Source of the DNA: Lithodes maja
Taxonomy: Eukaryota > Arthropoda > Malacostraca > Decapoda > Lithodidae
Direction of reading: 5' to 3'
Length of the DNA: 64,000 nucleotides
Assembly: GCA_037953745.1 (NCBI GenBank)
Contig: JBAKBP010001418.1
Location: 1-64,000 of the forward strand
Of the stretch, positions 1-9,411 are shown piece after piece. Within the stretch, counting starts at the first letter, position 1, and each line of letters begins with the position of its first letter. Both the position numbers and the translations under genes were made by a program. Below the pieces are notes generated by a model. The model had not been told where the DNA came from and did no database searches. It was given only the letters and a program-made list of their open reading frames with translations.

Positions 1-1
1 A

Positions 2-1087
2 TGCAAGCAACCATACCACTGGATTTGCATAGGATTGACACCAATAAATGAGGCGTACAATATAAGAGGGAAGAACCTCCATTTCTGCGATAGTTGTTTC
101 GATATCACATGGCAAGTCATACAGACTGTAGAAAATACAGAAGTACAAGATAGACTGAAATATAGCCAAGACATAGCTACCTTTCACAGAAAATGGGGAA
201 CTATTGGGGCCTCAGGGCCCATACAAATATCACAACCCACACACGCACACCTTCCCATGATAATGCCCACATTGCCTCCTGCACATCAACACACATCGCC
301 TGCCGAACAACAACCTTTCGCACCCTACATATCCACAAACCCTGCCGCACATCTCCCCACACCTCCCCAGACCCAGAAAACACCCACATTAATCCCATCT
401 ATGGCCATTGACCACCCTACTGCTGTTGATCAAATACATTTGCAGGATGAACGTAGGATGCAACAAGCCCCCATATCAGGCTCCCCTTCCACATTGTCTC
501 CCCCCTCACCACTGCCACCTGTCCACCTACAACCGACCCGTAACTCCACCCCCCTGCAGGCCTCACCCACCCATACACCAAGCCCACTATCACCCACAAC
601 CACACTTAGCTCACCACATAACCCCTTGCAGCCCCAGCCACACCTACTGGGGTTGTCTACACCAGTGTGCAGATATTATCTGGAAAGAAGGTGCTACTTT
701 GGTCAAAAGGGCGAATATAATGGGAATTCATGTAGATTTGCTCATCCCAAAATTTGCAACAACATAACCAGTCATGGAAAATGTAGATTTGGTGAAACCT
801 GCAAATACCACCACCCATCCCTTTGCAAGACATCACTTGAGAACAAGACCTGCTACAATATGAAATGCCCAGCTTTTCATATTAAAGGGACTTGGAGATA
901 TGCTAGACCTAACACGAATGGTAGCCCAAAAAACTCTCTAGCTATGCGAGGACGAGACGGAGGAAAAAGGCAAGGAGGGAAAGGGCAGATGAAGATGAAG
1001 AGACTGAGGGAGATGGAAGAGCACATAGAACACCTCGATCACCTCCTGGCCTCCCAAGAGTGGCCAATACATCCCAAAGACTATTAG
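2..1087 (+). CDS. LINE-A ORF1: PHD-like remnant plus three CCCH zinc fingers (5' partial)
   Basis: The frame is open from base 2, so the true start lies outside the window. The first ~45 residues hold a Cys/His pattern (C near the edge, HWIC, then CDSC) that looks like the second half of a PHD finger; PHD fingers are known in ORF1 of some CR1-type LINEs. A long Pro/Thr/Ser-rich linker follows (~65-205). About 665-880 then encodes three CCCH fingers: one irregular (ending CRFAH), then C-x8-C-x5-C-x3-H and C-x8-C-x4-C-x3-H. The C-terminus is rich in Arg, Lys and Gly. The likely role is RNA binding in the retrotransposition particle. The frame overlaps ORF2 by 163 nt. It has no internal stop, unlike ORF2 of the same copy. 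Confidence 0.75.
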   Translation, partial: CKQPYHWICIGLTPINEAYNIRGKNLHFCDSCFDITWQVIQTVENTEVQDRLKYSQDIATFHRKWGTIGASGPIQISQPTHAHLPMIMPTLPPAHQHTSPAEQQPFAPYISTNPAAHLPTPPQTQKTPTLIPSMAIDHPTAVDQIHLQDERRMQQAPISGSPSTLSPPSPLPPVHLQPTRNSTPLQASPTHTPSPLSPTTTLSSPHNPLQPQPHLLGLSTPVCRYYLERRCYFGQKGEYNGNSCRFAHPKICNNITSHGKCRFGETCKYHHPSLCKTSLENKTCYNMKCPAFHIKGTWRYARPNTNGSPKNSLAMRGRDGGKRQGGKGQMKMKRLREMEEHIEHLDHLLASQEWPIHPKDY

Positions 1088-4078
1088 GTACACATAGTAC
1101 TCCAAACAATCCCTCCCCAATCTTGTTTGCAAATATCCAAGGCCTAAAAAATAGAACCACGAACAAAGTACCATTTATTAGGGGCCTGCTAGAAGAAGGA
1201 AACACTATATTTGCGGCTCTCACAGAAACTCACATTAAAGATCAGGAAGATAGTGAGGTATGGATTCCTGGTTACAACCTACATAGGGCGGACAGAATGC
1301 ATAGATCACATGGAGGTGTAGCCTTGTACATACATGACTCACTGATATGTACTGAATTCCTAAATAACAGTAATGAAGTGGTGGAAATACTTGGAGTTAA
1401 AATAGAATCCCTAAATTTAGCAGTTATTGTTACATACAGGCCTCCAGACTCATCCCGAGAAGAATTCACAACCCAGCTCAACAAAATAAAATCAGAAGTG
1501 GAAACCCTGGGGAACCCAACACCAAATATTATATGGCTAGGAGACTTTAACCTACCAAACATTAAATGGAGACAACTAGAAAACCAGTTAGTGGCAAATA
1601 ACACCGGAGAAGCAAATACTAATACGAGAGAGCTTTTTGAACTTTGTGATTTTTTTAGTCTTACCCAACATATTGCTGAACCCACACGGGAAAACAATAT
1701 CTTAGACCTGGTCTTCACTAACAACGACTCTCTAGTACACAGCATTAACATATCGAACACAACATACTCAGATCATAAATTAATTGAGATCAAAACAACC
1801 TTAGAAAGTGTACAGACAACCTCAGAATCGAGAACAAAAACCGGCCCCTTCAGTAAATTTAACTTCAATAACAAAAACATTAGGTGGGAAGAGGTAAATC
1901 AAGAAATGGAGGAAATAGACTGGGAAGATTTAATGGATAACCTGACACCAGCAGAATGTCTAGTCTTAATAACAGAAACCATGACCCAAATCTGTAGCCA
2001 CCATATACCTGCAAGACAAACAAAACGAAGAAGCAAACAAGATCGGGAAAGGAGGAGGCTGTACAGAAGAAGAAAATTACTCACACAAAGACGCACACAT
2101 CAAAATCTACAGGATAGGCAAAAGGTCGAAATAGATAGAGAAATTGTGGAAATTGAACAAAGGCTAAGAATATCATATAAACTACAACATATGGAAGAGG
2201 AGAGGAAAGCTATTGCAGGTATAAAGGAAAATTCCAAATACTTCTTTTCATACGCCAAACAAAAGGCTAAAACAACATCAAACATCGGCCCACTGAGCAA
2301 AGGGGACGGCTCTTTCACAGGGGACAAAAAGGAAATGGGCGAACTCTTAAGCAGGCAGTATGAAATGGCATTCAGTGAGCCTGATGAAACAAAAGTCATC
2401 AGAGACCAAAATATATTTTTCATGGAAACCTCCCCCACGGAAACCCCTCAGATGCTGGATATTGATTTTGGTCCAAAAGACATAGAAGAGGCCATTTCCA
2501 ACATGCCATCCCACTCGGCACCAGGCCCGGACTCATGGAATTCGATCCTAATGAAAAAATGTAAGGAAAACCTCTCAAAACCCCTGGCTATAATGTGGAG
2601 AAGGAGTCTAGACACTGGTGACATACCAGATAGCTTGAAAAACGCAATAATTGCCCCACTGCATAAAGGAGAGAGTAAAGCACTACCAAAAAACTACCGC
2701 CCGGTAGCTCTAACCTCTCACATCATTAAAGTTTTCGAGCGAGTCCTGCGAAGCAAAATTTCAACATTCATGGAGACAAATGAACTACACAACACCGGTC
2801 AACATGGGTTCAGAGCCGGAAGATCATGTCTCTCACAACTTTTGGAACACTATGACAAAATTCTTAAAGCGCTAGAAGAAAAGAAAAACGTGGATGTCAT
2901 TTACACCGATTTTGCTAAGGCATTTGATAAATGTGACCATGGTATAATAGCCCACAAACTGAAAGCAAAAGGTATAACTGGGAAAATCGGACGGTGGATA
3001 TACAATTTCCTCGTAAACCGAAAACAATCGGTAGCAGTAAACCAAGTCACTTCTGAGCCTTCGGATGTCAAAAGCTCAGTGCCCCAAGGAACAGTGCTAG
3101 CTCATACTAATTTGCGACATAGATACCAACACCAGACACAGTACGGTGTCGTCTTTTGCTGATGACACAAAATTAAGCAAGATAGTAAACACACAAGAGG
3201 ACACGGGCTGACTGCAGGAAGACATGAATGTAGTGTTCCAGTGGACCAGGGAAAACAACATCCAATTCAATGAGGAAAAATTTCAATTAATACGGTACGG
3301 AGATAATAATGGTGTTAAAGAAATTACAAATTACTTAACAGAATCTAACCACATAATAGAACGGAAAGACAGTGTGAAAGACCTTGGGGTATTAATGTCT
3401 GAAAATATGGGTTTCAAAGTACATAACCAGGTCAAAGTGGCGGCGGCGAAACGTCTAACGGGTTGGATTCTGCGTACTTTTAAAACACGCGGTGAATTGC
3501 CTATGATAACGCTCTTCAAATCTCTAGTGCTACCGCGGCTTGAATACTGTAGCGTATTAACATCCCCATACAAAGCAGGTGAAATAAATGACGTAGAGAG
3601 TGTACAAAGAAATTTCACTTCGCATATAAGTTCGATAAAACATCTACACTATTGGGAGCGTTTAAGAGCACTGAATCTGTACTCACTGGAACGTAGAAGA
3701 GAACGTTACCTAATAATATACACGTGGAAAATCGCAGAGGGTTTAGTACCAAACCTACATACTCCGATAGTCATGAAATTCAGTGATAGGAGAGGCTGGG
3801 AATGCGAAATCCCCCTGATGAATAACAGGGGTGCTATGGGCTCTCTGCGAGAGGGCTGGTTATCACACAGAGGCCCACGTCTCTTCAACAAACTCCCACG
3901 GCGAGTAAGAGACATGAGGGACATCTCGTTAGACAACTTCAAGAGAGCCCTAGATGTCGAACTGCAAAAAGTGCCAGACGAGTCCATCCTCGCAAGGGAG
4001 CGAGCTGTCGCTTCAAACAGTCTACTGCACCAAATCACCACACATAACGAGGGGCGTCGCGCTCCTTGGTGCCGCTAG
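925..4078 (+). pseudogene. LINE-A ORF2: endonuclease-reverse transcriptase, broken by a 14-nt deletion and a stop
   Basis: This is the retrotransposition enzyme: it nicks the target DNA and reverse-transcribes the element RNA there. The N-terminal half is an APE-like endonuclease (ILFANIQGL at the start, then TETH, GDFNLPNIKW, SDHKLIEI). The RT follows with NYRPVALTS, HGFRAGRSC, YTDFAKAFDKCDHG and SVPQGTVLA. Just after SVPQGTVLA (~3100) the copy lacks 14 bases present in copy 2, so the FADD catalytic motif falls in another frame, which runs to the stop at 4078. A CGA-to-TGA change near 3209 adds a nonsense codon. The C-terminus holds the usual LINE tail (RPRLEYCS-like LPRLEYCS, WNKL-like FNKLPRRVR). 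Translation may depend on the slippery site at 928, because no ATG opens the frame. Confidence 0.85.
928..934 (+). promoter_or_regulatory. Candidate -1 ribosomal frameshift site A_AAA_AAC between ORF1 and ORF2
   Basis: In the ORF1 frame the bases read (cc)A AAA AAC, the exact X_XXY_YYZ phase of a canonical -1 slippery heptamer. The -1 frame is the ORF2 frame. It is closed by TAG at 922-924, four bases upstream, and is then open without a stop through the endonuclease and into the RT. There is no ATG in the ORF2 frame between 925 and the endonuclease domain. I see no obvious strong stem-loop just downstream. The position is seen directly; function is inference. Confidence 0.45.
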
Positions 4079-4113
4079 AAGAGCGGCGAACACATCCAAA
4101 GGTATCCAAAGGT

Positions 4114-5251
4114 AAGGTCACTCAAAACAAAGGAATGTGTAAATATGCGAGATAATTCCTCTCCATACATCCTATCACTACTCCACATGTGTCCAAATGC
4201 CCCCCCCCCCCTTCTCAATTATCACCTATTTTTCTCTTATTCCTGTGAATATCGGTTTATTTATGGCGCTAAAAATCCCTACCTGATTTCAAGGTCGAAA
4301 GGGAGGGGTGTGGAGGGAGGAGAGAGAGAGAGAGAGACTAGCCCGCACTAGCTCTAGTCTCGCTCGAGAGCTCGTGAAGGGAGGGTGCAGTTTCACTCTC
4401 TGTCAACTCCATGAATGAACCGCTCGGCAACATTTCGTGTTTGTCACCCCCCAAATACTATTCCCACTTGTTTTATTGTTGTAACATGTAACTATCTTCA
4501 TATTATACATAAAATAGGCGCATATGAATAAGTACAGTACTAACGATATTTATCGGATAATGACGATATTCGTCAGAAATTAATGCAATAGCTTTGCCCC
4601 TCACGACGTTTAACGAATCGGAGTCTCGCCGCGGATAGGTTAATAATGACTGTAAGATTCTTCATTTCATATCCATTTATTATCTAACATCATTCTCGAA
4701 CATCTACTAACCCTCCAGTAATGCAAATAATGGAGAAGATAGAGTTCCTGATATTTCTCGTCTCACCCAATCACGTCCCGTCTTTCACACGCCATGGGAT
4801 TTGAGGGATTCATTCATAAAATGACGTTGATACTACGGATGAAATGCCACACACCTCCACACACTGCAACATTTTGTTGCAGGACTAAGTTGGCCAACTG
4901 CACAATGTTTTTGGCTTTCTACCACTTTTTTAACCTTGGAAGGACACTTGTTACAGACAGCTTTGCCATTTGTCGCCTTCACACAGATAGGCAAACAAGG
5001 AAAAATGGTGTTCCTTCCTTATAACATGTACTGTATATGTCCAAACTTACTGTATATGTAGCGGTATCCGCTACATTGGCACCACTGTACGAGACCATGC
5101 ATTCCGTTTATTGTAAATAAGGCCAGATTTCGAAACTACAGTACAGTATTACAATTATTTCAAAGTTCTGAGATCATTACATTGGTTTGGAAATCTATTT
5201 ACACAATTTCAGTTCCAATAATTTCGAAAACATTCGCATAAAACAATATAG
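4114..5251. other. No gene recognised; low-complexity patches
   Basis: I see no convincing coding frame or element ends here. A poly-C run (4200-4212), a (GA)n stretch (~4317-4336) and otherwise AT-leaning sequence are visible. It may be old repeat or intergenic DNA. Confidence 0.4.
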
Positions 5252-5437
5252 GGTAAGATGGGGTAATTTCGCCGAAAATCGCGTATTTTGACAAATAGAC
5301 ACTGCCACAAATCGAATTTTTAAATTTTGTATTTGTTATCTATACATTCAGCCTTTCTGCTATAGATGCCCAAAAAATGAAAAAAATATATAATGTTTTG
5401 GTCATGCTGCCGAATTTTTAAAAAAAGTCACTCTCGC

Positions 5438-5472
5438 GGCGAAATTACCCCGCCCGGCGGGGTAATTTCGCC
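5438..5472. repeat. 35-nt palindrome built from the TIR core
   Basis: GGCGAAATTACCCC is followed by a short GC spacer and its reverse complement GGGGTAATTTCGCC. The same core forms the element ends at 5259-5273 and 16305-16318. It could be a subterminal transposase-binding repeat or the junction of two related elements. Confidence 0.6.
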
Positions 5473-5779
5473 ACGACCTATTTTACGCATCATCTAGCTA
5501 GTAAACTAGATAACATTCCAGACAAAACACTAGCGCGCAGGTAAAAGCAATGTAAACATTCACAAACCCAAACTGACACTAAACATGCCAATAGAAAAAC
5601 GTTGCACGCACACACACACAACTGAACAGGGTGGGCAGAGATGCAGGTGTGTCACATGTGTAGGCCTAGGCGTCACTGTGTCTAGTGCAGGTGTGGACGT
5701 CCAGGACGTGTCTACCTCCTGTGGGACGCAGCACTCATCTCTCTGTGTTCTGGTCACCTGCCCCTACCACCTCCCATCA

Positions 5780-8278
5780 ACAGACCCCCGTCATCCGGAC
5801 CTACCGACCAACGTCAGACTCTGCAATGCGGGGGTTCGGGCAGTGGTTGGTTCATTACCCGTGGACGGAGGTTCTCACTGAAGAAGATGTTAATGCCAAA
5901 TGGGACAACTTTGTATCTACCACCACCGAAGCCTACCACCACTTCTTCCCCACCAAGAGGACCAAAATGCACCCCTCTGACGTCCCATGGATTACTCCTC
6001 GGATCAAGAGACTGATGCAGAATCGGAACAAGGCCTTCTACACGGACAACAATCGCTACAAGGACCTACGCAACATTGTGATAAGGGAAATCCGTTGGGC
6101 GAAGAAGTCCTACTACCCTACAACAATTCATCATTTAAAACAAACCAATATCAGTCAGTGGTACTCTAAAATTAAGAATCTTTGTGGCTTAAGTAGTGGG
6201 ACTCCTTCGATCCCCTGTGTTTCCCATGTCCCTCGTGTAGATGCACCTGAACTGATAAATAATCACTTCTCTACCATCTGCCAAACCCTCCCCAAACTAG
6301 ACCGCACCAACCTCCCTGCCTTCCTCCCATCCCCTTCCCCCCCAGTAACTGTTCAAGAATTTGAAGTGGCCAAAAAGCTTTCCAGTTTCAAATAAAAAAG
6401 ATCAACAACCCCAGTAGACCTACCCATGAAAATATACAAAGAATTTTCGGTGGAATTTGCCACCCCCCTTTGCTCGATAATTAATGCCTCCTTAACCCTC
6501 CAGCCCCGGTTATGTATTATATATACAGGGTATATTCCTCGAAACCCGGCTGTTTTGGCCGAAAAACGTCTAGGCTAGGCTACCGTATATTCGTTAATCA
6601 GACTGCTTCCCGCATTCCCGCGCATCCCCAAGCGTAGCTGTGTTATTTACCTGTAGAATGGCATTAAGTAGAGCTCTCTAAGTCAACTGGTTGAGCTGTG
6701 ATGATGATTTCATTGGAGATAACTTTATGGCCAAAACAGCCACTTTACACCACTTTTCGATACTTAACAACAACATACAGGCACACACGAACAAGCGACG
6801 CTCTCCTTCTTGTGGCCGGAGATGCGGAGCGTCGGTCCAGCCGGCTGTTGTTTACATGTGTCGGACCGACGCCTCGCACACCAAGCTCACAGGCTGTGAC
6901 GTCATGGGTGTTTAAGAGACCTTCCGGGTACCTGTTATATGCTTTTTTATGGGCGTTCAAGAGGTCATCCGTGGTGAGAGGGTTAAGGCAAAGTAAATGC
7001 CCTGCAGACTGGAAAACTTCATACGTCACTCCAATCCCCAAAACCCCCTCCCCACATTCTCTTAATGAACTCAGACCAATTGCCATTACGCCCATCCCTA
7101 GTCTAATCTGTGAGGACTTTGTATTCACCTGGGCTTACTCACAAATCCGTCACTTGATAGATCCCCAACAGTTTGGCAACGTAAAAACCTCCTCCACCAC
7201 TCACTGTCTTATTAGCTTCCTAGATTATATTTACACAAATCTTGAGAAGAGAAAGACTTCCCTTGCCCTTGCCTTTATTGACTTCAGGAAAGCATTTGAC
7301 CTTGTTGACCACACCATCATCATCAACAAAGCCATAAAGTTGGGGCTACATCCTACCCTGGTTGCGTGGTTGACCGACTTCCTTAGTGACAGACGACAAG
7401 CAGTGCGATACCAAGGCTTCATCTCCACCTTCCTAGACATCACATGTGGAGTCCCACAGGGCACAAAGATGGGGCCTCTATTGTTCCTCATCTTGATTAA
7501 TGATGCCCTAAAGGACACCCCATTCCACTGGAAGTACGTGGACGACTCGACAGTCGGCATTACTGTCGATAACACCTCCCCTAACTATGACCCCCTACAA
7601 GATATCCTCGACCGTCTTCAAGCCTGGACCACAGACAATCATGTGACTATCAATCATGACAAGACAGTGGTCATGCACATCAACACTTCCGTTACCGACC
7701 TTCCTCCACCCACTGTCACAATTGGTCCTCATCCCCTTCAGCTTGTTGAGTCCACCAAACTCCTCGGAATCACTGTGGACAACAAACTGAACTGGAAGAA
7801 ACATGTAACTACCACAGTCAGGACCGCCACTTACAAGTTGTTTATGCTAAGGCGGTTGAGATCCCTGGGGGTGCCGGAGAATGAGCTGAAGAGTATATAT
7901 AACACCTTCATACTCCCTAAGCTCACCTATGCCTATCCCGCCTGGTCCTCCTCTCTAACCCTAACACAACAATGTCAACTGGAGAGAGTTCAGAGGAGGG
8001 CATGCAGGATCATCCTGGGTGGCACATATCCAGGGTACGAGGAAGCTCTCACCACCCTTAGCATACCTGCACTCTCAACCCACCACTACAACACACTCAA
8101 ACAGTTTGCATCTAAGCTGCTTGTTCACCCACGACACAGAAACTTACTTCCACCAGACGCCCCTAGACCTACACGTGCAGCTCGTCATTTCAACACACTC
8201 CAACCAATAAGAGCAAGAACTGACAGATATAAAAATAGCCCTATCCCAACCATTGTTAATATTATTAATAATGTGTAA
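5780..8278 (+). pseudogene. LINE-B ORF2: reverse transcriptase (endonuclease lost), split by a TTAA MITE
   Basis: The left part (to the stop at 6393-6395, in an A-rich run) is the linker between endonuclease and RT (WITPRIKRLMQNRNK). The frame is shifted at that A-run and then cut by the MITE at 6496-6982. From 6987 the RT continues: LRPIAITP, FIDFRKAFDLVDH, GVPQGTKMGPLLF, then the catalytic YVDD box, NHDKTVVM, KLLGITVDNKLNW and the C-terminal LINE tail (LPKLTYAYPAWSS). The YVDD box with LALAFIDFRKAFD separates this family from the FADD LINEs in the same window. The endonuclease is missing because of 5' truncation. It is non-functional as it stands. Confidence 0.85.
6496..6982. mobile_element. 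piggyBac-like MITE, TTAA target duplication (copy 1)
   Basis: The element is flanked by TTAA at 6492-6495 and 6983-6986. It starts CCCTCCAGCCCCGG and ends GAGAGGG, giving short CCCTC/GAGGG inverted termini. It has 487 bp and no transposase. It interrupts the LINE-B RT. A related copy at 17146-17624 shares most of the internal sequence but has a different right end. Confidence 0.75.
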
Positions 8279-8323
8279 TAACGGCCTGTCACACCATATA
8301 TACGCGCCCACCTTTAATAATAT

Positions 8324-8861
8324 ATGCATAAGTGTGTGTGCGTGTGTGTATTAGAATATAATTATGTATGTATTTGCTTGAGTTTGTTTATGTATATGTG
8401 TATATATGTATCTATGTATGTGCAGTATGTATGTGTGCGTATATGTGTATGTATGTATGCGTTATTTATGTATATATATATATGTGTCTATAGTGTATAC
8501 TGTTTGTGGTTCGAGCCCGGCTGAGAGTATCAGGTAGGATAAGAGAAGAGCATATATGCATGTAATGTGCATATATTTATGTATATGTATGTCTGTGTGT
8601 ATGTGCTGTCAATGGTTCGAGCCCGGTTGAGAATATAAGGTATATAATATATATATGTACTGTACGTGTATTTATATGGTCATATGCACATATGTATGTA
8701 AATATACGTACATATGAGCGAGAACATATTGCTCACTAGCGCAACTTCTGATTATAAATCTATGCATAAGCATTATCTATTATTAAGTGTTCGCGTATCT
8801 TCATCCATGTATTTCCACCCTTAACAATAGAACGCCCAGCTCTTCCATATTTCGCCTTCTG

Positions 8862-8895
<34 letters not shown>
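8324..8895. repeat. TG/TA-rich microsatellite tract ending in (CA)16
   Basis: Variable TGTGTATGTATG runs span 8324-8720, and a pure (CA)n run lies at 8863-8895. Two copies of GGTTCGAGCCCGG (about 8508 and 8614), roughly 105 bp apart, suggest a degenerate minisatellite; they resemble tRNA B-boxes but have no tRNA context. Confidence 0.75.
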
Positions 8896-8896
<1 letters not shown>

Positions 8897-8911
8897 AAAC
8901 AAGAGTCTAGC

Positions 8912-9358
8912 TTGTCTAGGCCAATGAAAGTGCAGTTTCGCACAGTAGGAATAGTAGAGGAAATCATGAATAATAAATGGAGGTTGAAAGATAAGGATTG
9001 TCTGAAGCATAATTACATCGAAAAAGACTTGGACTTAGATGAAAGAAACAAAATGAAAAGTTTGAGGGATGAGGTGAAGGAATTGAATGCCAAAAGAACA
9101 GAACAAGAAGTGGATTTTTTTTATTGGAGACTGGTAGGAACGAAGAAGAGGAAATGGTTCATCAAAAGCCCACAGAGGAAGACGGAGGGGCAAACAGAGA
9201 ACTTAGGGATGAACGGTCGGACAGGGGAAGCGAGTACCAGTACCGAAGGACAGGAGGGAGAGACTGGTGTAAACCAGGAACAAGTGAGAGGAACAGGGCA
9301 GGTGGAGAGCACGGGGGAGCAAGGGAGAGAAGGTGGAGTGGAAGCGGGGGGGGAGTAG
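8912..9358 (+). CDS. LINE-C ORF1 C-terminal part (5' truncated)
   Basis: The segment YIEKDLDLDERNKM ... LRDEVKELNAKR ... FFYWRLVG resembles the end of LINE ORF1 RNA-binding proteins, where a (D/N)LT-x-x-ER block is followed by an aromatic-rich strand. A Gly/Glu/Thr-rich tail follows from ~9170. The upstream part is missing because the element is 5' truncated at the (CA)n run. ORF2 has its own ATG 54 nt downstream (9412), but its frame is already open from 9073. An eight-T run at 9115-9122 in ORF1 provides T_TTT_TTT in slippery phase, which may or may not matter. Confidence 0.6.
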   Translation: MSRPMKVQFRTVGIVEEIMNNKWRLKDKDCLKHNYIEKDLDLDERNKMKSLRDEVKELNAKRTEQEVDFFYWRLVGTKKRKWFIKSPQRKTEGQTENLGMNGRTGEASTSTEGQEGETGVNQEQVRGTGQVESTGEQGREGGVEAGGE

Positions 9359-9411
9359 AGTCTGGGAATATTAGGGAAAGAGAAAAAAAGAAAGGTGTAA
9401 GAAGGGGGGAG

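Larger units (their letters stand above)
1..4113 (+). mobile_element. LINE-A copy 1: CR1-like non-LTR retrotransposon, 5' end outside window
   Basis: This is a two-ORF LINE running off the left edge of the window. ORF1 is a zinc-finger protein and ORF2 has an endonuclease followed by a reverse transcriptase. The element ends after ORF2 with a short tail in which ATCCAAAGGT is repeated about twice (about 4092-4113). Short tandem repeats instead of poly-A at the 3' end are typical of CR1-group LINEs. A second, 5'-truncated copy at 16571-18955 ends with the same kind of tail, which fixes the 3' boundary. The clade name rests on tail type and RT motifs, not on a tree. Confidence 0.85.

Noticed and set aside
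4794..5024. 76-codon plus-strand frame as a small gene
   Set aside because: It has no recognisable motif, neighbouring repeats are degenerate, and the length is within chance.
8500..8640. Two GGTTCGAGCCCGG B-box-like motifs as possible tRNA genes
   Set aside because: There is no A-box, no acceptor stem and no cloverleaf; the motifs sit in microsatellite sequence and look like one repeat unit duplicated.
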